NCBI RefSeq assembly: GCF_001752395.1
Contig: NZ_MKEK01000001.1
Span: forward strand, 2,735,607-2,799,606
Reading direction: 5' to 3'
DNA: 64,000 nt
Source of the DNA: Rheinheimera salexigens
GTDB lineage: Bacteria; Pseudomonadota; Gammaproteobacteria; Enterobacterales; Alteromonadaceae
This document shows, piece by piece, positions 31,042 to 39,541 of this stretch (positions are counted from its first letter, which is position 1; each line of letters begins with the position of its first letter). The position numbers and the translations under genes were made by a program. The notes beneath the pieces were generated by a model, which saw only the letters and a list, made by a program, of their open reading frames with translations, was not told where the DNA came from and did not search any database.

Positions 31042-31464
31042 TTAACCTTGGCCTAATCTAAGCGTGCGCATGACCATTTGCTTTGCAGCATCGGCCGTTT
31101 GCACATTGGTGTCGTAAGAGCGTGAAGCCGAAATCATATTGGCCATCTCTTCCATAATGTTTACGTTGGGTTTGTATATGTAACCATTCTCGTCGGCTAA
31201 CGGATGATTAGGTGCGTATTCAACATTTAACGGTGCATCGGACTCAACAATGCCTAGCACTTTAACGCCCGCACCATCATCACCTTGCATCTGTTTAGCC
31301 GCTGATAATTCAGCTGCAAATATGGGGTGCCTAGCGCGATAGGTTTGATCAACACTGCTACTGACACTATTAGCATTAGCAATATTACTGGCAGTCGTAT
31401 TCATACGTACTGATTGCGCAGCCATACCACTACCGGCGATATCAAAAATTTTGTACATGCTCAT
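31042..31464 (-). CDS. flgC: Flagellar proximal rod protein FlgC
   Basis: Proximal rod subunit, 140 residues. The axial motif is NTTASNIANANSV near the N-terminus, and the conserved C-terminal block is NVNIMEEMANMISASRSYDTN. It begins two bases after the flgB stop; GGAGG lies nine bases before the start codon. Confidence 0.96.
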   Translation of the reverse strand: MSMYKIFDIAGSGMAAQSVRMNTTASNIANANSVSSSVDQTYRARHPIFAAELSAAKQMQGDDGAGVKVLGIVESDAPLNVEYAPNHPLADENGYIYKPNVNIMEEMANMISASRSYDTNVQTADAAKQMVMRTLRLGQG

Positions 31465-31466
31465 GG

Positions 31467-31868
31467 TTATTGGCCTCCACCGGTAATGGCTTTTTTCATA
31501 CCGCTAATTCTGGCGGTTAAAAAAGCTAAGCTGGCTTGATATTCCATACTATTTTTCATAAAAGCATTACGTTCGTGATGGATATCAACCGTATTGCCGT
31601 CACCGGTATCAGCCTGATCGGGATTACGGAATAAAGTATCACCACCTACTTGGCTGGAGATTGCAAAATGCTTTTCATGGGTGCGGCCTACTGACCCTGA
31701 TTGTCGAGCTTGAGCCAACTTCATTGCTTGGCCAAAGTCTATATCTCGGGCTTTGTAGCCTGGGGTGTCGGCGTTAGCGATATTTTCGGATAGCACCTGG
31801 GCGCGCCGATCTCGGATCATTAACGCCTCAGGATGCAGACCAAATGCTTTGTCGAAACTGATTGCCAT
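31467..31868 (-). CDS. flgB: Flagellar proximal rod protein FlgB
   Basis: Proximal rod subunit, 133 residues, with the conserved RAQVLSENIANADTPGYKARD segment and C-terminal EYQASLAFLTARISGMK. It is the first gene of flgBCDE, with a sigma54 promoter 46 bases upstream. The start is supported by AGAGG upstream. Confidence 0.96.
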   Translation of the reverse strand: MAISFDKAFGLHPEALMIRDRRAQVLSENIANADTPGYKARDIDFGQAMKLAQARQSGSVGRTHEKHFAISSQVGGDTLFRNPDQADTGDGNTVDIHHERNAFMKNSMEYQASLAFLTARISGMKKAITGGGQ

Positions 31869-31914
31869 TTTTTTGCCACCTCTGAATTACTATTTGCACT
31901 GTTAGCAATTTAGA

Positions 31915-31930
31915 AGCAATTTATAGGCCA
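31915..31930 (-). promoter_or_regulatory. Sigma54 promoter of flgBCDE
   Basis: The minus strand reads TGGCCTA-N4-TTGCT with exact GG/GC spacing, 46 bases before the flgB start and after the cheR stop. Confidence 0.88.
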
Positions 31931-31965
31931 TAGTTGAGGCATCATTGAGGGGATGTAACAAAAAA

Positions 31966-32799
31966 TTACGTTTTTTTACGATAAATAATGCCAGGATTAC
32001 AGCGGATCATCTCGAATTCACTATTTATACTGGACAAAGATTCCGACGCGCCAAGGATAAGAAAACCACGTGGGTTAAGGGATTGGGACAATTTCGCTAT
32101 GATTTTTGCTTTAACATCAGTGGAAAAGTAAATAAGCACATTGCGACAAAAAATAATATCAAATTTACCCAGTAAGCTGTAATTGTCTAATAAATTTAAG
32201 TGCCGAAAGCTAACATTCTTTTTTACTTCCGGTTTTAATTGCATTAACCCTTTGCCGCTATCGGTAAAAAAACGGCTACGACGTTCCGGTGATAAACCTC
32301 GTGCTAAGGCTAAACCGTCATATTCACCACGCTGGCAATGCTCTAGCATGGTTTTTGAGATATCTGTGCCTAAAATAGTCGCATTTAGGTTATAAGCCGA
32401 CGGCCGTAACTGCTGGTATTCTAATAGTGACATGGCAATTGAATACGGCTCTTGGCCACTAGAACTGGCTGCCGACCAAATTTTGATATTACGACTATTT
32501 TTTTCCAGCTCTGGAAAAATCATTTTTTTTAATAATTCAAATGGATAAGTATCACGAAACCATAACGTTTCGTTGGTGGTCATGGCATCGATAACTTCTA
32601 TTCTTAACTGGCGCTCTAAAGGGTTTAAGGTTTTTTGCACTAATTCAGATAATGAGCCCACCGCAAAACGCTGCATTAAAGGCGCTAAACGACTTTTTAC
32701 TAAATATTGCTTATTTTCACCTAATACAATGCCGCATTGCAGTTCTAGAAAATCGCGAAATTGTTTATATTCGATGTCATACAGCTCTCTATTCGGCAC
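31966..32799 (-). CDS. cheR: Chemotaxis protein methyltransferase CheR
   Basis: Methylates glutamates of methyl-accepting chemoreceptors using SAM. 277 residues. The N-terminal helical CheR domain is followed by the catalytic domain with motif I IWSAASSSGQEPYSIAM, the beta-subdomain segment VSFRHLNLLD and IIFCRNVLIYF. No C-terminal receptor-tail pentapeptide extension is seen. It starts nine bases after the cheV stop, forming a cheV-cheR pair next to flgB, as in Vibrio and Shewanella. Confidence 0.95.
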   Translation of the reverse strand: MPNRELYDIEYKQFRDFLELQCGIVLGENKQYLVKSRLAPLMQRFAVGSLSELVQKTLNPLERQLRIEVIDAMTTNETLWFRDTYPFELLKKMIFPELEKNSRNIKIWSAASSSGQEPYSIAMSLLEYQQLRPSAYNLNATILGTDISKTMLEHCQRGEYDGLALARGLSPERRSRFFTDSGKGLMQLKPEVKKNVSFRHLNLLDNYSLLGKFDIIFCRNVLIYFSTDVKAKIIAKLSQSLNPRGFLILGASESLSSINSEFEMIRCNPGIIYRKKT

Positions 32800-32808
32800 T
32801 CGTTTCCC

Positions 32809-33738
32809 TTACGCTATTTGCAACCATTTCTGGACAGACTCTGCCAGTTCGTTGGGATTAAACTTGGCAATAAAGTCATCTGCACCCACTTTCTGCACCA
32901 TTTGCTGGTTAAATACCCCGCTTAACGAGGTATGTAAAATAACATGTAACTGTTTTAATTTGGCATCAGACTTAATTTCTGCTGTTAAGGTATAACCGTC
33001 CATTTCAGGCATTTCAATATCGGAAATTATTAAACCAATTTTTTCGGTGATACAATGATTACAACTTTGCGCCGTGTGTTGTAAAAAGTTAAGCGCTTCA
33101 CGGCCATTATTGACTAGTTGCATCTGCACACCTAAGCCTTCTAATGCTCGCTTTACTTGATTACGCGCTACGGCTGAATCGTCGGCGATTAAAATGAGTC
33201 TTTCACCTAAGTCCTCTGCAATGCGCTGGGTGTCTATTACTGTAGTAACAGTTGTGGCCGAAGGCGTAATTTCTTCTAAAACTTTCTCAACATCTAAAAT
33301 CTCAATTAAATCATTATCAACTTCAGTCACGGCAGTTAAATAACTTTGCTTACCACTTGCGCCTTGCGGCGGAGGCATAATTTTTTCCCAGTTAATATTA
33401 ATGATGCGTTCAACACCATTAACTAAGAAGCCTTGTACCGAGCGGTTATATTCAGCAATAACAATAAAACTATTACTGATATCGGTGATAGGTTTGCCGC
33501 CTATCGCTAAACTTAAATCAATAACTGAAATAGCTTGGCCACGGATATAAGCTATACCTTTTACATATTTATTGCGCCTTGGCACGGCCGTTAAAGGAGG
33601 ACATTGGATAACTTCGCGCACTTTAAATACGTTAATCCCGTAACGTTGTCGTCCAGCCAATTTAAACAACAACAATTCAAGTCTATTTTGACCGACTAAT
33701 TGCGTACGCTGATTAACGGAATCTAAAACTCCTGCCAT
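32809..33738 (-). CDS. cheV: Chemotaxis coupling protein CheV
   Basis: Hybrid coupling protein of 309 residues: an N-terminal CheW domain (about 15-165, with YGINVFKVREVIQ and VKGIAYIRGQAISVIDL) and a C-terminal receiver domain (about 180-305). The receiver has LIADDSAVARNQ, the phosphoacceptor Asp in ISDIEMPEMDGY and the conserved Lys in DDFIAKF. It links receptors to CheA and may buffer phosphate. The gene is divergent from flgA across a 151-base regulatory gap. Confidence 0.95.
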   Translation of the reverse strand: MAGVLDSVNQRTQLVGQNRLELLLFKLAGRQRYGINVFKVREVIQCPPLTAVPRRNKYVKGIAYIRGQAISVIDLSLAIGGKPITDISNSFIVIAEYNRSVQGFLVNGVERIININWEKIMPPPQGASGKQSYLTAVTEVDNDLIEILDVEKVLEEITPSATTVTTVIDTQRIAEDLGERLILIADDSAVARNQVKRALEGLGVQMQLVNNGREALNFLQHTAQSCNHCITEKIGLIISDIEMPEMDGYTLTAEIKSDAKLKQLHVILHTSLSGVFNQQMVQKVGADDFIAKFNPNELAESVQKWLQIA

Positions 33739-33793
33739 TTACTACCTCTAACGAATACTTGTAACATATTGACTTACTTATTTGTTCTAGCAT

Positions 33794-33809
33794 CGGCGTG
33801 ATTCTTGCT
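33794..33809 (+). promoter_or_regulatory. Sigma54 promoter of flgA
   Basis: CGGCGTG-N4-TTGCT on the plus strand keeps the invariant GG and GC at exact spacing, though the first T of TGGC is C. It lies 80 bases upstream of flgA. Confidence 0.7.
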
Positions 33810-33889
33810 TCTGCACGTACAATGAATAGTTATACCGTCATAATTTCGACAGTTTATAACACTAATTGATAAAGCATAGCTGAAACAAT

Positions 33890-34600
33890 ATGAAAAAGTA
33901 CCAAAATTTATTACCGAGAGTAAGCCAATTATACCTAATTATGCTGATGATGTTACTGCCAAGTTATGTAATAGCTATAGAATATACACCAGCAGAATTA
34001 ACCCAAGCTGCGGATACTTGGTTGCAACAAGAGTTAGCCCAACTGAGTAACGGCGAGCTAATGCCTAAACTCACCGCTTTAGATGACCGGATTGGTGCTA
34101 AAAGCTGTGCTGAACCTGTTGAATTTAGTTTGTCTCAACCCATTAGCCAGCGCCAAAATACTATTTTAATTCAGTGCTCAGTTGATGAGCAATGGAAGCT
34201 GTATTTATCAGTACGTATTGATGAAATAGTGCAAGCGGTGATTTTAAAACAAAATATTGCTACAGGTGCCCACATTACGGCCGATATGTTGGCATTAGAA
34301 ACCCGTGAACGACGCTTTGTTCGTGGCAGCTTAGTATCAGAGCCTCGCCAAATTATTGGCGCCAAAGCAAAACGCTCGTTAAGTATGGGCCAAATGCTAA
34401 CCTTGCAGGATGTTTGTCTTGTGTGTAAAGGCGATGTTGTTACAATATCAATTAGCAATAACGGCTTAAATGTTGCCGCTACGGGTATTGCCCAACAAGA
34501 CGGAAGTTTAGGCGATACTATTGAGCTAATTAACCGCCAATCTAAACGTACGGTTCGCGCCGAAGTGATGGGCGTGAGTAGCGTAAGCATTAAATTTTAA
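33890..34600 (+). CDS. flgA: Flagellar P-ring assembly chaperone FlgA
   Basis: Periplasmic chaperone for P-ring formation by FlgI. 236 residues with a Sec signal peptide (hydrophobic LIMLMMLLPSYVIA, about 17-30). The C-terminal SAF domain contains IATGAHITADMLALETRE and the final NRQSKRTVRAEVMG. It heads a plus-strand group flgA-flgM-flgN, although flgM has its own sigma28 promoter. Confidence 0.93.
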   Translation: MKKYQNLLPRVSQLYLIMLMMLLPSYVIAIEYTPAELTQAADTWLQQELAQLSNGELMPKLTALDDRIGAKSCAEPVEFSLSQPISQRQNTILIQCSVDEQWKLYLSVRIDEIVQAVILKQNIATGAHITADMLALETRERRFVRGSLVSEPRQIIGAKAKRSLSMGQMLTLQDVCLVCKGDVVTISISNNGLNVAATGIAQQDGSLGDTIELINRQSKRTVRAEVMGVSSVSIKF

Positions 34601-34641
34601 TGCTTTTAAACAATACTTTTAAAGTTTTTACTATTATTTAC

Positions 34642-34668
34642 TAAAGTTTTCTTAAGTTATGCCGTTAA
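34642..34668 (+). promoter_or_regulatory. Sigma28 promoter of flgMN
   Basis: TAAAG-N16-CGTTAA with the fuller form TAAAGTTT-N11-GCCGTTAA differs from the FliA consensus by one base. It lies 42 bases upstream of flgM. This is the classic feedback arrangement in which the sigma28 regulon includes its own anti-sigma factor. Confidence 0.85.
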
Positions 34669-34709
34669 GCTGTACATAGGGATCTGTATTAAGGTAATGA
34701 GGTTTTATC

Positions 34710-35039
34710 ATGGCTATTAATATCAATAGTTTACAAGGCAACACCCCAAGTAGTACTCAAGTTAAAACTGACCAGGTTGAGCAACAAACTCAACGTCAGC
34801 AAGCGACTGTGCAACAAAATGCGAGTCAGGCACCAAATCAGAAGCAAGATTCTGTATCGCTAACGCCACAAGCACAGCAATTAACTAGACTGACTGAGAA
34901 AGCCAGTAATAGTAGCGGTATTGATCAAGAGAAAGTGGATAAGATTAAACAGGCTATTAGCGAAGGCAAATATAAAATTAACGTGGAACAACTGGCAAAA
35001 CGTATTGTCGAGTTTGAAAGCGAGCTATTCGGCCGTTAA
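34710..35039 (+). CDS. flgM: Anti-sigma28 factor FlgM
   Basis: Binds and inhibits FliA until hook completion, then leaves through the export apparatus. 109 residues. The N-terminal half is Gln-rich and disordered-looking. The C-terminal half carries the conserved FlgM region DSVSLTPQAQQL followed by EKVDKIKQAISEGKYKINVEQLA-type helices. Its stop overlaps the flgN start (TAATG). Confidence 0.94.
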   Translation: MAININSLQGNTPSSTQVKTDQVEQQTQRQQATVQQNASQAPNQKQDSVSLTPQAQQLTRLTEKASNSSGIDQEKVDKIKQAISEGKYKINVEQLAKRIVEFESELFGR

Positions 35040-35467
35040 TGAATACTGATACAGCCTCTACCCTATTAGATCAACAACAGCAGCACTTAGATGCGCTGCT
35101 TTTGCTATTGCGGCAAGAACTTGCCGCGCTGTCTGAGCGCGACATTGCCAGCTTAGAACAGCTAACTAAAGAAAAGACTCAGTTGCTTATTAGCGTTGAG
35201 CAAACCGATAAAGCGGTTGGCCAATTACCTAACCTAGCTGAGATTAAAAAATTAAGTTGGTTTATAGATGCAGTAGCTAAAATTGATACTGTGTTAGCTG
35301 AGTGCAAACAACAAAATGCCGTTAATCAGCAAGTGTTAGATCAAAGTCAGTTAACGCTAGAGCGGTTTAAAAACACCTTATTATCGCAACAAGGTAAATC
35401 TGGCTTAACTTATACTAACAAAGGTAAACCCTCTGTCGACAGTATTGGCAAAGGCATTAAAGCTTAA
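35039..35467 (+). CDS. flgN: FlgK/FlgL export chaperone FlgN
   Basis: Cytoplasmic chaperone for the hook-associated proteins. 142 residues, almost entirely helical, with LLDQQQQHLDALLLLLRQEL at the N-terminus and the family-typical ASLEQLTKEKTQLL segment. Translation is coupled to flgM through a one-base overlap. Confidence 0.9.
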   Translation: MNTDTASTLLDQQQQHLDALLLLLRQELAALSERDIASLEQLTKEKTQLLISVEQTDKAVGQLPNLAEIKKLSWFIDAVAKIDTVLAECKQQNAVNQQVLDQSQLTLERFKNTLLSQQGKSGLTYTNKGKPSVDSIGKGIKA

Positions 35468-35578
35468 GCCTATTCCTTCATACCTATTGCCTCTCACCTC
35501 TCCAGTTTGCAGCTCTTATCCTAATAGATTTTAATAATCCTTAATCTTAATAGCTTTTAATAACTCTTATATTAATTA

Positions 35579-36103
35579 TTAATAGTAATAACGAATACGT
35601 TTAATTTTTTGCTGCGGATGAGTATTTTGATACAGCTGATAAACCTGCTCAAAATCGAGTTCTAATTCGGTAATGTAAACATCATCAACGGCATAGGTTT
35701 TTAATACTTTAGCGCCTTTAATCACACCACTTACGGATGCCGATAACGCATTATTGGTTAGCACCATATCTTTAACGTCAGATTTGGCGTCAACTTTTTG
35801 GCCGTATACCATTTCGGTTAACTCACGATAAGCATCTAATTTTGAAGCTGTCATGGCTTGCAGCATTTGTTGCTGCTCGCTTTCGCCAGTTTGTAACTTA
35901 ATAGGCGCATAGCCTACCGCATGCAATACCGGAAAGCTCTGTGGTACTACTTGGGCATATTCTATATGGCGGTTATACAATGGCGTACAAGCGCTAGCTA
36001 AAGCTGTTAGGGCTAAGCCTAGGCCTAGCTTAGCTACTAACTTATACCCTAGCCTGTTATTTGTTTTGTACAATGCCAGCTTCATTTTCCAGTATTCACT
36101 CAT
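35579..36103 (-). CDS. flgP: Flagellar outer-membrane lipoprotein FlgP
   Basis: LPP20-family lipoprotein linked to the extra outer basal disk of polar flagella. The signal peptide ends in lipobox LASAC. The mature part contains SKLDAYRELTEMVYGQKVD, the LPP20 signature. Several in-frame starts exist: ATG 36103 (about 174 residues, weak AAAG eight bases upstream) is chosen, with ATG 36085 and a longer 36154 start as alternatives. It is divergent from flgT. In Vibrio, flgO normally precedes flgP; no flgO is present in the window. Confidence 0.85.
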   Translation of the reverse strand: MSEYWKMKLALYKTNNRLGYKLVAKLGLGLALTALASACTPLYNRHIEYAQVVPQSFPVLHAVGYAPIKLQTGESEQQQMLQAMTASKLDAYRELTEMVYGQKVDAKSDVKDMVLTNNALSASVSGVIKGAKVLKTYAVDDVYITELELDFEQVYQLYQNTHPQQKIKRIRYYY

Positions 36104-36171
36104 TCGATTGTCTTTAAGTTTAAATAAGCAATATCCAAGCCATATATCAGGCATGCTTATTGCTTTATATT

Positions 36172-36235
36172 AGTTTAGTGAGTTTAGTGAGTTTAGTGGT
36201 TTATCTGTAAAGTGGGTTTAGTGCTTTATCTATAA
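36172..36235. repeat. Short tandem and direct repeats between flgP and flgT
   Basis: Three perfect head-to-tail copies of AGTTTAGTG (36172-36198) run into two 20-base direct repeats at 36191-36210 and 36216-36235 that differ at two positions (GTTTAGTG, G or C, TTTATCT, G or A, TAA). They fill the divergent flgP/flgT promoter region. Repeated regulator sites or slippage are both possible. Confidence 0.75.
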
Positions 36236-36265
36236 CTTGAGTGAAAGTTATTAGCTAGGAATTCT

Positions 36266-37405
36266 ATGAAACGTAATACGATTATATCCAGCTTAGTGTT
36301 GTTTTTGTTTGCAGCCCCAAGCAAAGCTGTTTGGTATGAAGCCACCGGACAAGCGCAAATTAAACAAGGTGATTTGGCACAAGCCAGACATTTTGCCATT
36401 AATGATGCCTTAAGCCGCGCAGCACTGTTTGCCGGAGCTGATGTTAATAGCACACAACAAGTGCTGAATGGTGTATTACAAAGCTCGACACTGGATGTGA
36501 ATAGCCAACACCAGGTTAGCCAACTGCAATTAATGACTGAAACCCAAAGCGGCAATGTACTTACCGTGGTTATTCGAGCTGATATTGAGCCTAAAGCAAC
36601 AACCGCTTGCGCTACGGGGCAGTATCAAAAACCGCTGTTGCTGAGCCAAATCCGTTTGGCTGCCAGAGAAGACGCGATTTATGGCCAGTTATTTTCACTG
36701 GATAAAGATGCCACTAGCCAATTACATTATCATTTACAAGATCTGACAACAGCCGTCACAACTACCGTATTAAGCCATAGCACAATGCTAGACGAGCTTA
36801 AATATCCGTATACTGATCAATTATTTCGCCAAGGTGCGCAATATATTGTTAGCGCAACCATTAAAGATTTATCGCTTGGGGATAAAAGCCATCACTTTTG
36901 GCAAAGCGCACGCAAACAACGATTTTTTGCCCTAGATGTTGTGCTATACGATTTATTTGAACAAAGTGTGGTGTTTCAACAAGAATATCGAACAGAATCT
37001 ACTTGGCCTTATAAAGATAACAGTACCCCTGCTAGCCACAGCCAAGCATTTTGGCAGTTGCCTTATGGTCAAAAAATAGACCAAGTATTAACGGCAGTCG
37101 CTCAAGACTTGCAACAACAACTGCAGTGTAAGCCGTTATTAACTAGCATTACTCAAGTCAGTAATAACCAAGTGTTCTTTAATATTGGTAAACAACATGG
37201 TTTAAAAGTTGGCGATAAACTGCAGTTAATTCAAGTAAAACGCCACCCCGCTCAACCGCAAATAAAGCAGTTAACCCACAGCGATATCCAACTGGTAGTG
37301 CGCCAGGTTAGCGAGCAACACGCGATGGCCGAACCTGAACAGCACACCTTAATCCAACATATTCAAGCTGCCGATATTGTAGGTGTGCATAAAAGCCAAG
37401 ACTAA
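36266..37405 (+). CDS. flgT: Flagellar H-ring/T-ring assembly protein FlgT
   Basis: Periplasmic protein of the sodium-type polar flagellar motor that stabilises the ring around the L/P rings. 379 residues. The signal peptide MKRNTIISSLVLFLFAAPSKA is followed by the N-terminal FlgT domain (VWYEATGQAQIKQGDLAQAR, AINDALSRAALFAGADV). The C-terminal domain contains FFNIGKQHGLKVGDKLQLI. It is plus-strand, divergent from flgP, and the last flagellar gene before the tRNA. Confidence 0.9.
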   Translation: MKRNTIISSLVLFLFAAPSKAVWYEATGQAQIKQGDLAQARHFAINDALSRAALFAGADVNSTQQVLNGVLQSSTLDVNSQHQVSQLQLMTETQSGNVLTVVIRADIEPKATTACATGQYQKPLLLSQIRLAAREDAIYGQLFSLDKDATSQLHYHLQDLTTAVTTTVLSHSTMLDELKYPYTDQLFRQGAQYIVSATIKDLSLGDKSHHFWQSARKQRFFALDVVLYDLFEQSVVFQQEYRTESTWPYKDNSTPASHSQAFWQLPYGQKIDQVLTAVAQDLQQQLQCKPLLTSITQVSNNQVFFNIGKQHGLKVGDKLQLIQVKRHPAQPQIKQLTHSDIQLVVRQVSEQHAMAEPEQHTLIQHIQAADIVGVHKSQD

Positions 37406-37455
37406 GCTTGGCTATAAAAAGTAATAAACCAGCTAAAAACAGCCTGCATATAAAA

Positions 37456-37476
37456 AAATGGCCATAAAGGCCATTT
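37456..37476. terminator. Hairpin downstream of flgT
   Basis: AAATGGCC-ATAAA-GGCCATTT, a perfect eight-base stem 50 bases after the flgT stop. The T-run lies on the minus side, so termination toward flgT from the right is better supported. A bidirectional role is likely. Confidence 0.55.
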
Positions 37477-37532
37477 CTAATCCGACTAAGGGTACTTATT
37501 ATTTAGTTTTTTATATAGAATAACCGCAATTA

Positions 37533-37608
37533 GTCCCAGTAGCTCAGATGGATAGAGCGCGCCCCTCCTAAGGGCGAGGCCACAGGTTCGACTCCTGTCT
37601 GGGACGCC
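37533..37608 (+). tRNA. tRNA-Arg (anticodon CCT)
   Basis: Full cloverleaf: acceptor GTCCCAG/CTGGGAC, D-arm GCTCAGATGGATAGAGC, anticodon stem CGCCC/GGGCG with loop CTCCTAA (anticodon CCT at 37567-37569), T-arm ACAGG-TTCGACT-CCTGT, discriminator G and encoded CCA. A P4-type integrase begins 187 bases downstream, so its 3' end is the expected attachment site of the adjacent element. Confidence 0.96.
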
Positions 37609-37731
37609 AACATCACGTTCTAATAAGTATTGCAAAGTTCGACAAAGACCACTAGCATCCAGGTTAATAGCGGTTCAGCTTGATTTTATAGGCCGAGTTA
37701 GTTCAGTATAGTTCGGTAACAGCAAGCGTTT

Positions 37732-37780
37732 TTAATACTACACTTAATACTACAGCCAAAATAACATTATATCTGTAGTA
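37732..37780 (+). promoter_or_regulatory. Repeat array before integrase, possible arm-type or operator sites
   Basis: TTAATACTACA occurs at 37732-37742 and 37744-37754 (12-base period). An inverted TGTAGTA follows at 37774-37780, ending 16 bases before the integrase start. Sites of this kind commonly bind the integrase or an excisionase, but this is inference. Confidence 0.5.
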
Positions 37781-37795
37781 CTATGAGAGGATAAA

Positions 37796-39034
37796 GTGGC
37801 AAGAAAAACAACACCATTGAGCGATGCTGAGATTAGATCTGCTAAGACAAAAGATAAGCTTTACTCGCTGTACGATGGCGAAGGCTTAGAGCTACGGATC
37901 TCAGCTGCTGGCAATAAAAGCTGGTTGTTTCGCTATGTTCGCCCACACGTAAAAAAATCTAATTACATTAAAATTGGCAGCTATCCTGAAACGTCATTAG
38001 CTCAAGCAAGAAAAGCCCGTGCTGAATACCGCGAATTAATTGCTAAAGAAATTGATCCGCAAAAATGGCTTGATGCTAAAAACGATAGGATCAGAAATGA
38101 AATAAGCTCAACGTTAGCTGAAGTAGCAGAGCAATGGTTTGCTATTAAGTTTACTAAAGTTACGCCACGCCATGCTGCTAATATTAAAACCACATTTACT
38201 ATGCACTTATTCCCTACCCTTGGTAACTGGCCTGTCAATGAACTGACAGCACCCGTTGTTATTCGGGAACTTAAACCACTGGAAGCGGCTGGCAAACATG
38301 AAACGGTTACTCGTGCTTGTCAGCGAATGAACGAGCTAATGACGTGGTGTGTTAATACCGGAATTATACAGCATAACCCGCTGGCCGGAATAAAAGCGGC
38401 ATTCATTGCTGCGCAATCAACGCACATGCCAACGATAAAGCCAGAGCAATTACCAGAGTTAATGAGAACATTACATTACGCTCAGATTAGGATAGTGACA
38501 CGCTGTTTAATTGAATGGCAGTTACATACAATGGTTAGGCCGTCAGAAGCGGCGCGAACACGCTGGTGTGAAATTGATATCGAAAATATGCTTTGGACAA
38601 TACCACCTGAGCGTATGAAGCAAAAAAGAGAACACCAGGTACCGCTAACTGAGCAGACTTTAGCGTTATTAGATTATATGCGGCCAATAAGTAGCAAATC
38701 AGAGTTTCTATTTCCAGCCGATCGAAACTTAGGCAAATCAGCATGCAGCGAAACAGCTAACCGAGCACTGAGGCGTATGGGCTATGCCGGCATTCTGGTT
38801 TCACACGGGTTACGTGCGCTGGCAAGTACAACGCTAAATGAACAAGGCTTTGATCATGATGTAATAGAAGCTGCGTTAGCGCATCAAGATAAAAACCAAG
38901 TGCGCTCAGCATATAACCGCGCTACATACATTGAGCGTCGACGTAAACTTATGGAATGGTGGAGTAATCACATAGAAGAAGCCGCAACTGGCAAAATGAT
39001 TATTTCTGGCAAAGCTGGCTTGAAGGTTGTTTAA
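37796..39034 (+). CDS. P4-type tyrosine integrase
   Basis: 412-residue site-specific recombinase that inserts DNA at tRNA genes. The N-terminal DUF4102 arm-binding domain includes YDGEGLELRI and the SWLFRY segment. A core-binding domain follows (about 100-200). The catalytic domain is intact: Arg248, His337-x2-Arg340 (HGLR), His363 and nucleophile Tyr373. The start is GTG, with AGAGG five bases upstream. The orientation away from tRNA-Arg is the standard layout for this family. Confidence 0.95.
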   Translation: MARKTTPLSDAEIRSAKTKDKLYSLYDGEGLELRISAAGNKSWLFRYVRPHVKKSNYIKIGSYPETSLAQARKARAEYRELIAKEIDPQKWLDAKNDRIRNEISSTLAEVAEQWFAIKFTKVTPRHAANIKTTFTMHLFPTLGNWPVNELTAPVVIRELKPLEAAGKHETVTRACQRMNELMTWCVNTGIIQHNPLAGIKAAFIAAQSTHMPTIKPEQLPELMRTLHYAQIRIVTRCLIEWQLHTMVRPSEAARTRWCEIDIENMLWTIPPERMKQKREHQVPLTEQTLALLDYMRPISSKSEFLFPADRNLGKSACSETANRALRRMGYAGILVSHGLRALASTTLNEQGFDHDVIEAALAHQDKNQVRSAYNRATYIERRRKLMEWWSNHIEEAATGKMIISGKAGLKVV

Positions 39035-39112
39035 TTTGCTTAACCAACACACTTTTAAGAGCAATGAAATAATATGAGATGTGTCAGTATCTGCTCTAAC
39101 AGGATTTTTTTA

Positions 39113-39541
39113 TTATGTACGTGGAGTAACCACTGGCGAATTACTACGATCCCAAGGAACTTTAAAAGGTGAACCATGCTCTAGACAAAGCTGTAAAGCA
39201 ACATGTCTTTCTACTTTATCTATGTTTTCAATACGAGTGTGAATAAGACCTTCGGATACTTTACCACTATATTTTTCATCGTTACTATCTTGATAGTCTT
39301 TGAATCCAAAATGATAATGAAAAAGATTATTTTGCTTTGCAATATCCATAAATGATATTTGAAAAGAAGTCTTTATGTATGGCATTTCCCAACTAGGCTT
39401 GTACCTACCAGGTAAACCTTCTGGCCCCCACCCTTGCTCAAAAAAAACAACAAAATTATCGTAGTACTTGTCTAATACTTCTTCATCTGCTGATGCTATT
39501 TCTTTTATGAAGTCAGCTGTAAAGCACAATACATATTCCAT
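39113..39541 (-). CDS. Unknown protein paired with a Panacea antitoxin (candidate toxin)
   Basis: 142 residues, no signal peptide or membrane segment, and no motif I recognise. Visible features are aromatic clusters (DKYYDNFVVFFEQGWGPEG, FHYHFGF) and a conserved-looking HTRIENIDKVERH segment. Its ATG follows the stop of the Panacea gene with no intervening base, so the two are translationally coupled. In published Panacea (PanA) systems the partner gene is a toxin of highly variable fold. By that rule this would be the toxin, but nothing in the sequence itself proves toxicity. Confidence 0.5.
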   Translation of the reverse strand: MEYVLCFTADFIKEIASADEEVLDKYYDNFVVFFEQGWGPEGLPGRYKPSWEMPYIKTSFQISFMDIAKQNNLFHYHFGFKDYQDSNDEKYSGKVSEGLIHTRIENIDKVERHVALQLCLEHGSPFKVPWDRSNSPVVTPRT

